Of a stretch of DNA of 58,947 nt, positions 33,952 to 44,805 are shown piece after piece. Within the stretch, counting starts at the first letter, position 1. Each line of letters opens with the position of its first letter. The stretch comes from Desulfobulbus sp. (lineage in GTDB: Bacteria > Desulfobacterota > Desulfobulbia > Desulfobulbales > Desulfobulbaceae): contig NZ_JAVBXR010000100.1 of the NCBI RefSeq assembly GCF_030824455.1, forward strand, positions 1-58,947. Direction: 5' to 3'. The translations under genes were made by a program, and so were the position numbers. Below the pieces are notes generated by a model. The model did no database searches and had not been told where the DNA came from. It was given only the letters and a program-made list of their open reading frames with translations.

Positions 33952-36666
33952 ATGGAAAAAGCACTCATTCGTCAACGCCGCAGTTTCTCGCCCATCTGGA
34001 TTCTACCCCTCGTCGCCCTGTGCATCGGCGGCTGGCTGTTCTACACCAGCATGCGCGACGCCGGCGTCGAAATCACCGTCCATTTTGAAGACGCCACCGG
34101 CATCACGCCGGGCAAAACCAAGGTCATCGTGCGCGGCATTCCGGTCGGCACGGTCAAAAAACTCAACATTGCCGAGGGGATGAAGGGCGTCTACCTGGTG
34201 ATCACCATGGAGAATCAGGCCCGCTCCGCCCTGGTGGAAGACACCACCTTCTGGATCGTCAAACCCGAGGTCTCGGCCGGGCGAATCAGTGGCCTGGACA
34301 CCCTGTTCGGCGGCTCCTACATCGGCATGCGCCAGGGCAAATCTAGCGTCTATGCCGACCATTTCACCGGGCTGCCCGGGCAGCCCTCGATTGACAACAC
34401 CACCCCCGGCCTCCACATCACCCTGGAAAGCGACACCCTCTATTCGCTCCAGCGCGGCTCCAACATCTACGCCAAAAACCTGCAGATTGGCTATCTCGAA
34501 GACTACGCCCTCCAGGACAACGGCAAAATCCAGCTCAAGGCATTTATCGAGGCCCGGTTCACCCACCTGATCCACACCGGCACCCGCTTCTGGAACGCCA
34601 GCGGCCTCAGCCTGACCGGCGACGTCCAGAGCGGCCTGACCGTCAGCGTCGAATCCCTGGCCTCACTGATTTACGGTGGCATCACCTGCGACACTCCGTC
34701 CTCGCTGGCAACCAGCGAACAGGCCACCAACGACAGCGCCTTCAAGCTGTACAAGGATTTTGAAGACGCCGAATACGGGGTCGAGATGGCCCTACAACTG
34801 GCCACGGGCGAGGGCATCGTCGCCGGCAAGACCAAGGTGATGTATCGGGGCTTGAAAACCGGGGTGGTCAAGAGCATCGACATCAACAACGACCAATTCC
34901 ACACCGTCACCGCCAAACTGCTGCTTGACCCGCGGGCCGAGGTCATCCTCAAGGAAAACACCCGGTTCTGGATCGTCCGGCCCCAGGTGGAGATCACCGG
35001 CGTCAAAAACCTGGAAACCGTGCTCACTGGCCCGTACATCACCTTTGAAGTCGGCGAGGGCAAACGGCGGGACGCCTTTGTGGAAGAGACCAACCCCATG
35101 CCCGCCTCGGCCTCGCGCCCCGGCGCAGCCTTCACCCTGGTCGCCCCGGACAGCGGCGGGTTGACGGTGGGCGCGCCGGTGCTCTACAAGCAGATTGCGG
35201 TGGGCGAGATCACTGGGCTTACGCTGGCCCCAAAGGGCGACAACGTGCTGGTCCGGGTGCTGATCTACGATCCCCACACCGAACTGATTACCAAAAAAAC
35301 TGTTTTCTGGAACGCGGGCGGAGTCAAGATCGACGCCAGCCTCAGCCGGCTTCAGGTCAACATGGGCTCGGTCCAGTCCCTGTTGGCCGGCGGCGTGGCC
35401 TTTGCCAATCCGCCGCTCAAGAACCGGCCGCCGGCGGCCGAGGCCGGAAGCCGCTTCAACCTCCACGCCTCGTATGGCGAGGCGGTCAAGGCCACGCCCG
35501 AGCTGGAGCTCAAAGGGCTGCGACTGCGACTGCTCACCGCCAAGGCGCCGCCGCTCAGCGTTGGCGCGCCGGTGCTGTACAACAACATCCGGGTGGGCGA
35601 GATTCTCGGTTTCGATCTCGACCAGAACCGGCGGGACACGGTGATCCAGCTCCTGATCAAGGACAGCTACCGCGATCTCGCGACCGGGGCCTCGCGCTTC
35701 TATACCTACTCCGGGGTCAAGGTCAACGCCTCGCTCCAGGGCGTCAACCTGGAGACCGCGCCCTTTGACGCCCTGATCAACGGCGGCGTCGCCTTTTTCA
35801 CCGAGGCCGGCGGCGAACCGGCCCGTGCGGACCAGTCCTTTCCGCTCTTTGCCTCCCGGCAGGAGGCGCTCAACGCCGACGCCCTGCGCCTGAGTCTCCA
35901 CTTCCGCAGCGGCGAAGGCCTTGCCAAGACCACCGAAATCCGCTACCAGGGCATCAGCATCGGCCAGGTCAGCGGCCTCAGCCTGGATCCGGTCAGCGGC
36001 GACATCCGCGCCGAGGCCCAGGTCAACCAGGAGATGGCCCAACTGTTCCGCAAGGGCACTACCCTGCGCTTGGTGCGGCCCGAGGTCAGCCTCGCCGGCG
36101 TCCGCCATCTGGAGGCCATGATCACCGGGGCCTTCATCGACGTGCGAGCCGGTTCGGGCCGGGCCCAGACCGAGTTCACCGTCCTGCCCCTGGCCGACGA
36201 CCTCGCACTGCCCGCCACCGGGCTCAACATCGTGCTTGAAACCGGCGCGCTCGGTTCGCTCAAGCAGGGCAGCCCGGTGTACTACCGCCAGGTCAAGGTC
36301 GGCCAGATCACCGGTTTTCGCCTCTCGCCCACGGCCCAGCAGGTGTGGATGGATGTCAACATCGAACCTCCCTACGTCAAGCTGATCTACTCCGGCACCC
36401 GGTTCTGGAACGCCAGCGGCGTCAAGGTCAGCGGCGGCGTGCTCAGCGGCATGACCGTGCGCGCCGAATCGATGGAATCCCTGCTCACCGGGGGCATCGG
36501 CCTGGCCACCCCGGAAGCGGCGGAGATGGGCGCGCCGGCCTATCCCGGCGAACATTTTCAGGTCAGCGAAACCGTTGACGAGGCCTGGCTCAAATGGCAG
36601 CCCAAGCTGTCGGCTCAGACGGAAAAACAGGATAAAACGCCGGAACCGGCGAAGAAAAAATCGTGA
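33952..36666 (+). CDS. letB: LetB (YebT)-like seven-MCE-domain lipid transport protein
   Basis: A 904-residue protein with one N-terminal membrane anchor (ILPLVALCIGGWLFY, about 17-31) and, by my count, seven MCE domains starting near residues 38, 153, 276, 393, 523, 645 and 758. Each has the pattern 'G-x-x-V-x-Y/V-x-x-x-x-V-G-x-V', for example TKVIVRGIPVGTV and SPVYYRQVKVGQITG. Seven MCE units is the count of E. coli LetB (PqiB has three), whose stacked rings form a tunnel across the periplasm for phospholipids. It is coupled to letA. The C-terminal tail is charged and Lys-rich. Confidence 0.9.
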   Translation: MEKALIRQRRSFSPIWILPLVALCIGGWLFYTSMRDAGVEITVHFEDATGITPGKTKVIVRGIPVGTVKKLNIAEGMKGVYLVITMENQARSALVEDTTFWIVKPEVSAGRISGLDTLFGGSYIGMRQGKSSVYADHFTGLPGQPSIDNTTPGLHITLESDTLYSLQRGSNIYAKNLQIGYLEDYALQDNGKIQLKAFIEARFTHLIHTGTRFWNASGLSLTGDVQSGLTVSVESLASLIYGGITCDTPSSLATSEQATNDSAFKLYKDFEDAEYGVEMALQLATGEGIVAGKTKVMYRGLKTGVVKSIDINNDQFHTVTAKLLLDPRAEVILKENTRFWIVRPQVEITGVKNLETVLTGPYITFEVGEGKRRDAFVEETNPMPASASRPGAAFTLVAPDSGGLTVGAPVLYKQIAVGEITGLTLAPKGDNVLVRVLIYDPHTELITKKTVFWNAGGVKIDASLSRLQVNMGSVQSLLAGGVAFANPPLKNRPPAAEAGSRFNLHASYGEAVKATPELELKGLRLRLLTAKAPPLSVGAPVLYNNIRVGEILGFDLDQNRRDTVIQLLIKDSYRDLATGASRFYTYSGVKVNASLQGVNLETAPFDALINGGVAFFTEAGGEPARADQSFPLFASRQEALNADALRLSLHFRSGEGLAKTTEIRYQGISIGQVSGLSLDPVSGDIRAEAQVNQEMAQLFRKGTTLRLVRPEVSLAGVRHLEAMITGAFIDVRAGSGRAQTEFTVLPLADDLALPATGLNIVLETGALGSLKQGSPVYYRQVKVGQITGFRLSPTAQQVWMDVNIEPPYVKLIYSGTRFWNASGVKVSGGVLSGMTVRAESMESLLTGGIGLATPEAAEMGAPAYPGEHFQVSETVDEAWLKWQPKLSAQTEKQDKTPEPAKKKS

Positions 36667-36672
36667 ATCGAC

Positions 36673-37329
36673 ATGCGACTCGCCAACCTGCTGCTTGACC
36701 TCGACGGCACCCTGACCGACCCCAAGCTCGGCATCAGCCGCTGCATCCAGCACGCCCTGACCCAGTTGGGCGTTGACGCGCCCCATGCCGACGCGCTGGA
36801 GTGGTGCATCGGCCCGCCCCTGAGACAGTCCTTTGGCCGGTTGCTGGCCACCACCGACCCCGAGTTGATCGAACAGGCGGCGAGCCTCTACCGACAGCGC
36901 TTCGCCGAAATCGGCCTGTTCGAAAACAGGGTCTACGACGGCATTCCCGAGGCGTTGACCGCCTTGCAGGCGCAGGGCTTCCGCCTCTTCCTCGCCACCT
37001 CCAAACCCCGCATTTTTGCCGAACAGATCCTCGACCATTTTTCCCTGGCCGACGCCTTCGACGGCGTCCACGGCAGCGAGCTGAGCGGCCGGCTCACCGA
37101 CAAGCCCTCGCTGGTGGCCCACATCCTCGCCAGCGAAGGCCTACGGCCCGAGCAGACCATGATCATCGGCGACCGCAAATACGACATCCTCGGCGGCAGA
37201 GCCAACGGCGTCAGGGCCGGCGCCGTCACCTACGGCTATGGCTCAATGGAAGAACTGCAGGCGGAAAACCCCGACAGGTTCTTTGACTCGCCGGAACAAC
37301 TGGCCGGTTGGGGCGGCGGGTTATTGTGA
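36673..37329 (+). CDS. gph: HAD-family phosphatase (Gph-like)
   Basis: A 218-residue HAD hydrolase. Motif I is LLLDLDGTLTDP (nucleophile Asp near residue 9), motif II is FLATSKP, then a conserved Lys (LTDKPSL) and motif IV GDRKYDILGG. The size and cap fit phosphoglycolate phosphatase or a related small-phosphate phosphatase (PGP/PPi type); substrate cannot be told from sequence. It starts 6 bases after letB, so it is probably cotranscribed. Confidence 0.78.
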   Translation: MRLANLLLDLDGTLTDPKLGISRCIQHALTQLGVDAPHADALEWCIGPPLRQSFGRLLATTDPELIEQAASLYRQRFAEIGLFENRVYDGIPEALTALQAQGFRLFLATSKPRIFAEQILDHFSLADAFDGVHGSELSGRLTDKPSLVAHILASEGLRPEQTMIIGDRKYDILGGRANGVRAGAVTYGYGSMEELQAENPDRFFDSPEQLAGWGGGLL

Positions 37330-37536
37330 CCTGAAATTGCCTGATCTGAATACTGCCCAGCCATGTTCGGGGCTACACCTGTAACAACTCGGTCGTCAGC
37401 TGCGGAACCAGTCAAACAGTTTCATCCTCAGACCACGCCTCAATGCATGTGAGTGCGGCGATCATACGGTAGGCAAGACTCAGCGGCGCAAATTTCGAGA
37501 GAGTGGGAAGAATGGGTGGGGACAACCGTGAACAAC

Positions 37537-37572
37537 AAAAAACCCGCTTTCCAGGGGCAGGAAAGCGGGTTA
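37537..37572 (-). terminator. Rho-independent terminator of the tRNA-Met transcript
   Basis: On the minus strand AACCCGCTTTCC-(7)-GGAAAGCGGGTT is a 12-bp perfect stem followed by TTTTTT. It lies about 35 bases after the tRNA 3' end. The remaining bases back to 37,330 hold no gene. Confidence 0.9.
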
Positions 37573-37605
37573 GTATGTAAAGCCGAAAGGTCTCGGACTT
37601 TGAAG

Positions 37606-37682
37606 TGGTGGCGATGCAGGGACTTGAACCCCGGACAACACGGATATGAGCCGTGTGCTCTAACCAACTGAGCTACATCGCC
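37606..37682 (-). tRNA. tRNA-Met (anticodon CAU), CCA encoded
   Basis: A 77-base tRNA on the minus strand. The 7-bp acceptor stem is GGCGATG/CATCGCC, the D arm contains GCTCAGTTGGTTAGAGC, and the anticodon stem ACGG/CCGT with loop CTCATAT gives anticodon CAT. The T loop is GGTTCAAGTCC, and the 3' ACCA is encoded. The overall sequence resembles elongator tRNA-Met (for example the TAGAGCACA stretch). A C34-modified tRNA-Ile2 (lysidine) also reads CAT and cannot be fully excluded. Its own terminator follows. Confidence 0.93.
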
Positions 37683-37790
37683 GTATCTGAAAAAGCCAGC
37701 AGGCTTGAACCGAGCCAATATTCAAGATTTTTCACTCTTTGTCAAGCACAAATCACACGAGGGCAACCTTTCCGCCCTTGTTGCCGGTAC

Positions 37791-37833
37791 AAAAAAGGCC
37801 CTTTCCCGAAGCAACACACCGGGAAAGGGCCTG
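37791..37833 (-). terminator. Rho-independent terminator of groSL
   Basis: On the minus strand a 13-bp stem (AGGCCCTTTCCCG / CGGGAAAGGGCCT, 37796-37832) is followed by six T. It lies about 37 bases after the groL stop. Confidence 0.92.
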
Positions 37834-37869
37834 AGTCCAACAAAAATCAGCGCTGAACAGCGGGGCGGA

Positions 37870-39854
<1,985 letters not shown>

Positions 39855-39993
39855 GAACCTTCCTCCTGTTTGTTTTTTTATAGGTGATAAACTAAAAACG
39901 TTTGGGCCGATGGGGGTAGTTTGCTTGTCCGACGGTCGGCTCAAACCGCATTTATTGGACGAAAACGAAGCTTCTGTCTTCAAACTGCGCAAA

Positions 39994-40021
39994 ACAATAG
40001 GTTCGTAATTTGAAAAATCAA
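39994..40021 (-). promoter_or_regulatory. Putative groSL promoter
   Basis: On the minus strand TTGATT (complement of 40016-40021) and TATTGT (complement of 39994-39999) are separated by 16 bases, giving a leader of about 135 bases before groS. The same stretch also partly matches a heat-shock sigma-32 site (CTTGATT, then CCTATTG). No CIRCE element (TTAGCACTC inverted repeat) is present, so HrcA control is not supported. Confidence 0.4.
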
Positions 40022-40024
40022 GGG

Positions 40025-40057
40025 CGGGTTGAGCGAAAAAATTAATCGCTCAACCCG
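40025..40057 (-). terminator. Hairpin after ilvE, probable terminator
   Basis: An 11-bp perfect stem (CGGGTTGAGCG / CGCTCAACCCG) with an 11-base T/A-rich loop, about 50 bases after the ilvE stop. On the minus strand the following bases are only moderately T-rich (CCCTTGATTTTTC), so termination is likely but not certain. It lies directly upstream of the groSL promoter. Confidence 0.55.
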
Positions 40058-40106
40058 TTGAAATGATGGGGCTTACTCGAGGAATGGGGATTTTTTCGTC
40101 TCTTCT

Positions 40107-41192
40107 TCAACCTACCCGGACGCGCCACTTGTGGGCGTCGTCCAGGTAGCCAAACTGGATGGCCTGCAGCTCTTCAAACAACCGCTTAGCCAAGGCCCCG
40201 GTTGCGCCGCCGTTGATTTTGACGTGCTGCTCGCGGTAGCACAATTCGCCGACCGGAGAGATGACCGCCGCCGTGCCGGTGCCGAAACTCTCTTTGAGCG
40301 ATCCGTCTTTGCCGGCGGCCACGACCTCGTCGATGGTGATGCGGCGTTCGCTCACCTGATACCCCCAGTCGCGGGCCAGCTGCAGCACCGAATCCCTGGT
40401 GATGCCGGGCAGGATCGAACCTTCCAGCGGCGGGGTGATCAACTCGTTGTTGATCAGGAAAAAGATGTTGGAGGTGCCGACCTCCTCGACATAGCGACGC
40501 TCGACCGCATCCAGCCACAGCACCTGGGTGTAGCCCTTGTCGTGGGCCTCAACCTGGGCTTTGACGCTGGCCGCGTAGTTGCCGGCGGTCTTGGCGTTGC
40601 CGACCCCGCCCGGCACCGCCCGCACGTACTTGTCTTCAACGTAAATCCTGGTGGGGGCAAAACCCTCGGCGTAATAGGCCCCGACCGGGCAGCTGATGAT
40701 GAAAAACAGATACTCCTCAGCCGGACGCAGTCCCAGCGCCGGTTCGACCGCGATCATGGTCGGCCGGATGTAGAGGGTCGATCCCGGCGCCCGCGGCACC
40801 CATTCCTGATCGAGATAGACCATTGCGCGGAGGGCCTGAAGCACCCGCTCCTGGGGAAACCGGGGCATGCACATCCGCACCGCCGACTGGTTCATGCGGG
40901 TGAAATTGTCGGCCGGCCGGAACAGAAAAATCTGATCGTCCTTGCCCCGATAGGCTTTCATGCCCTCAAAGATGGCCTGCCCGTAATGGAACACCATGGC
41001 CGCCGGGTCCATGGCAAAGGAATGATAGGGTTCGATGGCGGCGTCGTGCCAGCCGTTGTTCCGGTTCCAGCGCATGGTGAACATGTGGTCGGTAAAGAAC
41101 TGGCCAAATCCCAGACTGTTTTGATCCGGCTTCGGTTTCACCTGATCGGCCGAGGCCTTGTGCAGCGTTACTTCAAGCTCTTTTTTGAACAT
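40107..41192 (-). CDS. ilvE: Branched-chain amino acid aminotransferase
   Basis: A 361-residue fold-type IV PLP aminotransferase that interconverts Leu/Ile/Val and their 2-oxoacids. The PLP lysine is in GGVGNAKTAGNYAAS (near residue 199). Other family features are FHYGQAIFEGMKAYRG near the start, YIRPTMIAVE, and LPGITRDSVLQLARDWG. The size fits the longer bacterial/eukaryotic-like BCAT II group. The start at 41192 has AGGTGA 5 bases upstream; a start 9 codons earlier is less likely. It stands alone. Confidence 0.94.
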   Translation of the reverse strand: MFKKELEVTLHKASADQVKPKPDQNSLGFGQFFTDHMFTMRWNRNNGWHDAAIEPYHSFAMDPAAMVFHYGQAIFEGMKAYRGKDDQIFLFRPADNFTRMNQSAVRMCMPRFPQERVLQALRAMVYLDQEWVPRAPGSTLYIRPTMIAVEPALGLRPAEEYLFFIISCPVGAYYAEGFAPTRIYVEDKYVRAVPGGVGNAKTAGNYAASVKAQVEAHDKGYTQVLWLDAVERRYVEEVGTSNIFFLINNELITPPLEGSILPGITRDSVLQLARDWGYQVSERRITIDEVVAAGKDGSLKESFGTGTAAVISPVGELCYREQHVKINGGATGALAKRLFEELQAIQFGYLDDAHKWRVRVG

Positions 41193-41517
41193 CGTGTCAC
41201 CTGTGCTCGCCGGTTTCATTCAACCGGTTTCCTTTTATCGTGAGAGGACGGACCCGCGACGGGGCTTGAAAGCGCCATAAAAAACCATTTTTTCGGCCAC
41301 TTGCAGCGCCGACGCCTCCAACTCCATTCGCAACAGTTTCGGGAGAATAATATATCGCCCCCACAGACACAAGCAGTACTCAACCATTGCAGAGTAAATT
41401 TCGCCGCCAAGGCGTTGTCGCCGCGCGAATGCGAGCGGTTGGCAGACCGCCCCCTTGGCGTGATCATAGTCAAGGTGCGACAGCAATTCGCGGACTCTTG
41501 GCCGGCATACAGGGTTC
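41193..41517. other. Intergenic region between the efflux operon and ilvE
   Basis: About 325 bases without a credible gene. It should contain the ilvE promoter and the end of the efflux transcript. It also carries copy 1 of the dispersed repeat at 41419-41466. No clear rho-independent terminator for the efflux operon is visible. Confidence 0.45.
41419..41466. repeat. Dispersed direct repeat, copy 1
   Basis: Twenty-four identical bases (GCCGCGCGAATGCGAGCGGT then TGGC, 41419-41442), followed by a less perfect part ending CGCCCCCTTGGCGTGATCAT. The second copy, in the same orientation, is at 46972-47016. The two flank the TetR-controlled efflux operon. Confidence 0.8.
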
Positions 41518-43026
41518 TCAATGCAGAACCGGTGGAATCTCATTTTGACGGTAGGCAACCTTTTGTCTGTGGGTGCGATAATCAGGCAGCACGGCTTTTT
41601 GCCGGTCGGCATCGGCAAACACCTTCCAACCGCCGCCGAGCGCTTTATTAAGACTGATAAACGAAGTCAAGACCTCGGCGTTGGTTGCACTCAAGCTGTT
41701 TTGCGCGGTGTACAGGGAACGTTGCGCGTCAAGGACATCAAGAAAACTGGTCAACCCTTTGCGATACTGTTCTTCGGCAAGCATCAGGGTTTCCTTGTAA
41801 GCCTGAACGGATTTGGTGAGAGTCTGCCGCTTCGTCTGCGCGGAGGCATAGCTGACCAAGGCGTTTTCAACGTCCTCCAGCGCTTTGAGAAAGGTGGAGT
41901 GGTACGCGGCCAGGGCTTCTTCATAAACCGCTTCATTTTTTTCCACCCCCGCCTTGGTTTTGCCGCCGTCAAAAAGGAGTGCCGAAACCTGGGGAACCAG
42001 GGACCAGTAGCCGCTGGAGAGCGAGCTCAATCGTGAAATGGTGTCACTATTGAGTCCCAAACCCAGCGTCAGGTCAAATTTGGGGTACAGTTCTGCTGTG
42101 GCCACGCCGATATCGGCCGAGGCCGCCGCGAGCGTTCGTTCCGCCTCGCGCAAATCAGGCCTGCGGACCAGCAGTTCCGAGGGTAACCCGGTGGCGGTGA
42201 CCCCGCCGCAATCAGGCAGCGAACGCGTGACGCCGAGTTGTTTCTTCAGAAAAGCTGGAGGCTGACCAATGAGAATGCTCAGGCGGTGGATGGATTGTTT
42301 GATCGTCGTTTCATATGCAGGAATGTCTGCGGCGGTGGTGGTCGTCTCCGCTTCGGCCTGGCTCACGTCGAGATAGCTTGTCAGGCCGTTTTGATAACGC
42401 ACCCGGGTGACCTCGGCGGTTTCGGATTGAGATTTCAAGGTGCGTTCAGTAATGGCCAGTTGCTCCTGTGCGGCACGGAGTTGCACGTAGGCGTTGGCCA
42501 CGTCGCCCAGCAAGGTCAACTGCGTGGCGTGCAGGTCCTCGATTTTGGCCCCGACGCGGGCCTCGGCGGCCTCAACGCTTCTGCGGACTGAACCGAACAC
42601 ATCCACCTCCCAGGTGGCGTCGAAGCCGGGAGTGTACAAGGTGGTTGTCTCTCCACTGGCGTCACTGACGTTTTTGCTGTCCTTGCTTCGGGTGACCGAA
42701 CCCGTGCCGTTGACGTTCGGTTTACTGCCCGCTGCGGCGGCCTTGAATTCAGCCCGCGCCTGTCGTATCCTGGCCCGCGCCTGATCGACATCGAGATTGC
42801 CTGCCATGGCGGCATTCATGAGTTGGTCCAGCTCGGGATCATTCAATGCCTTCCACCAGGCGACCGCCTCAAGTCCCGGGGCCGGTTCGGCCTCTGGGGC
42901 CTCTTTGGCGTCTTCGGTCCATTGGGGAGGCGCGTTCAGATTCGGCGCGGTGTAATTCGGACCAACCGGGGCGCAGCCGCAGAGAAACAGGGCGAGACAA
43001 GCGGACGTCAACACTCCGATTTTCAT
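41518..43026 (-). CDS. Outer membrane efflux lipoprotein (NodT/TolC family)
   Basis: A 502-residue outer membrane channel of tripartite exporters. It has a lipoprotein signal peptide with a lipobox LCGC (Cys18), then GPNYTAPNLNAPPQW typical of NodT-type factors. Two OEP repeats form the helical barrel, with YLDVSQAEAETT and FLDVLDAQRSLYTAQNSL as the conserved helical ends of the two halves. The start overlaps the end of the membrane fusion gene by 4 bases, and it is the last gene of the efflux operon. With the ABC transporter upstream it completes an envelope-spanning pump. Confidence 0.9.
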   Translation of the reverse strand: MKIGVLTSACLALFLCGCAPVGPNYTAPNLNAPPQWTEDAKEAPEAEPAPGLEAVAWWKALNDPELDQLMNAAMAGNLDVDQARARIRQARAEFKAAAAGSKPNVNGTGSVTRSKDSKNVSDASGETTTLYTPGFDATWEVDVFGSVRRSVEAAEARVGAKIEDLHATQLTLLGDVANAYVQLRAAQEQLAITERTLKSQSETAEVTRVRYQNGLTSYLDVSQAEAETTTTAADIPAYETTIKQSIHRLSILIGQPPAFLKKQLGVTRSLPDCGGVTATGLPSELLVRRPDLREAERTLAAASADIGVATAELYPKFDLTLGLGLNSDTISRLSSLSSGYWSLVPQVSALLFDGGKTKAGVEKNEAVYEEALAAYHSTFLKALEDVENALVSYASAQTKRQTLTKSVQAYKETLMLAEEQYRKGLTSFLDVLDAQRSLYTAQNSLSATNAEVLTSFISLNKALGGGWKVFADADRQKAVLPDYRTHRQKVAYRQNEIPPVLH

Positions 43027-44021
43027 GGTTTTTCTCCGTTGACCGCAGCCAACGCCTCGACTTTCCCCCTTCCATGGCTGATGCCCTCTTCCGGCGTTTC
43101 AATGAACACATCCATCTGCTGCCCGACATAGGCAGGGAGAGCGTTGCGGTCAAATCCGTAAATCACCTGGAGCACCCGGGTGTCGATTCGTTCGGTGCTG
43201 TCCCCAGTCAATGACTCTTTGGGGGTGATATAGGGTTCGGTGCGAACAAACTTGATCGCGCAATTCAGTTTGCTGTTGCCGCGCATGAACGCCATGGCCT
43301 GTGAACCTGGCTTGAACCGCCAGGCGTCGTTTTCGTCGATGTCTATCCGGATATGCAACAGGTTGTTGTCGCCGAGCAGCATCAACGGGTCGTCGAGCAC
43401 TCCGGTTTGGGCGTATTCACCTGGCCGTATATTCACTTGCAGCACCATGCAATCGACAGGCGCCCGCACCAGAAGGCGATCCAGATCGGTTCGCGCCGCT
43501 TGCAGCGCGGCCTGAGCAGCAAGTATCTCCGCCTTGGCGCTCACCAATTTAGCCTTGTACAAGAGAACAGCGTTTTTCCGCTGTTCAAAGTCGTCCACGC
43601 TTAGGGCTCTGCGGTCGGTGACGTTTTGCACCAGCTTGAACCGGGTCTCGTAATCCTGCAGAGAGGCTTTTGCTTCTTCAAGCGCCCCCTCGGCCTGGAC
43701 CAGACTCGCCTCCTTGACCAGCAGATTGGCCTCGAGTTCGCGGTCGTCGATCAAAAACAACTTGTCCCCCTGCCGCACAGTGTCGCCGACCTTGACGAAC
43801 ACGGTTTTGACGATGCCCGCGATCGATGTGCCGAGTTGAATGTTTTCCGTGCTCGCCTCAACAATGCCTGCTCCGCCGATGTACGATGCATACGGCGCTT
43901 GAGCGGGTTGAGCCACTGGTTCGGCGGGAGGATTTTTTTTCTGTGATCGCACGGCAACCACGATAGCGACGACCAGGCCGATGACGGCCAAGGCGGGGAG
44001 TATTTTGTTTTTCAGGGTCAT
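43023..44021 (-). CDS. HlyD-family periplasmic adaptor (DevB-like)
   Basis: About 332 residues. A membrane anchor (ILPALAVIGLVVAIVVAV) is followed by a lipoyl/barrel-sandwich half (GIVEASTENIQLGTSIAGIV), a long coiled-coil hairpin (ALEEAKASLQDYETRFKLV..), the second half-motif VRAPVDCMVLQVNIRPGEY and a C-terminal beta-barrel. It links the inner membrane ABC transporter to the outer membrane channel. ATG 44021 (AGGA 9 bases upstream) avoids overlap with the ATPase gene; a start at 44066 is the alternative. Confidence 0.88.
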   Translation of the reverse strand: MTLKNKILPALAVIGLVVAIVVAVRSQKKNPPAEPVAQPAQAPYASYIGGAGIVEASTENIQLGTSIAGIVKTVFVKVGDTVRQGDKLFLIDDRELEANLLVKEASLVQAEGALEEAKASLQDYETRFKLVQNVTDRRALSVDDFEQRKNAVLLYKAKLVSAKAEILAAQAALQAARTDLDRLLVRAPVDCMVLQVNIRPGEYAQTGVLDDPLMLLGDNNLLHIRIDIDENDAWRFKPGSQAMAFMRGNSKLNCAIKFVRTEPYITPKESLTGDSTERIDTRVLQVIYGFDRNALPAYVGQQMDVFIETPEEGISHGRGKVEALAAVNGEKP

Positions 44022-44040
44022 GGCAGCTTTCCTTGCTATT

Positions 44041-44784
44041 TCAGAGATTGTTTTCGATGCGTTCAATGGCGCCGTCGTTCATATGGGCGATACGGTCGGC
44101 GAATGAGAAAATCCGGGCGTCGTGGGTGACGATCACCAAGGCTCGATCATTGTTGACGGCAAGTTTTTTCAACCCTTCCATCACCCGGATACCGGTGACC
44201 TGATCAAGCGCGCTGGTCGGTTCGTCGCAGACCACCAGTCGAGGCGAATGCACCAGAGCCCGGGCCACAGCCACCCGTTGCTGTTGGCCGCCAGAGAGCT
44301 GCGAAGGCAGCGCATGTTCCCGCCCTTCCAAGCCGACGCTGGCCAGCAAGAGCGCGGCTTTTTGTACCGCCTCGTCCATGGGTATGCCGTTGATCAGGAG
44401 CGGGATTGCTGCGTTTTCCGCAGCCGTGAGCGAGGGAATCAGGTTGAAGGCCTGGAAGACGAAACCGATGTGCTCACCCCGGTAGCGGACCCGTTCATGC
44501 TGGGGCAATAGGGACAGGTTCTGGCCAAAGAGCAGGCATTCACCCTCGTCCTGATCAAGGATGCCGGCAACCACGGAAATAAGCGTGGTCTTGCCGCAAC
44601 CCGAAGGACCAACCAGCATGAGGAGTTCACCTGGACGCACTTCCAGATCGACCCCACGCAGCGCTTTTACCTGGGTTTCGCCGCTGCCGTAGGACTTGGT
44701 AATGCCGCGACAGAGCACCGCCGCATCTTTGGGGTCGTTGGGCGTCATGATAGGGCGCGTCGCGACCTCTTGTTGCTGTTCCAT
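44041..44784 (-). CDS. ABC transporter ATPase (MacB/LolD/DevA type)
   Basis: A 247-residue nucleotide-binding protein. Walker A GPSGCGKTTLIS, Q-loop FVFQAFNLIPSLTAAEN, signature LSGGQQQRVAVARAL, Walker B RLVVCDEPTSALD and the switch His in VTHDARIF are all intact. The sequence type is the one that partners FtsX/MacB-like permeases. It lies 21 bases after the permease gene and 19 bases before the adaptor gene. Confidence 0.93.
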   Translation of the reverse strand: MEQQQEVATRPIMTPNDPKDAAVLCRGITKSYGSGETQVKALRGVDLEVRPGELLMLVGPSGCGKTTLISVVAGILDQDEGECLLFGQNLSLLPQHERVRYRGEHIGFVFQAFNLIPSLTAAENAAIPLLINGIPMDEAVQKAALLLASVGLEGREHALPSQLSGGQQQRVAVARALVHSPRLVVCDEPTSALDQVTGIRVMEGLKKLAVNNDRALVIVTHDARIFSFADRIAHMNDGAIERIENNL

Positions 44785-44805
44785 TTGTTTTTCCGCCTTT
44801 TCCGC

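Noticed and set aside
32599..37122. Long minus-strand open frames opposite letA and letB (up to 776 codons)
   Set aside because: In this high-GC DNA the antisense of real genes often lacks stops; they have low-complexity composition and no family motif.
37440..37718. Minus-strand frame of 92 codons over the tRNA
   Set aside because: It covers the tRNA-Met gene and its terminator and is not a gene.
39855..40106. CIRCE operator for HrcA upstream of groSL
   Set aside because: No TTAGCACTC-N9-GAGTGCTAA or near match is present.
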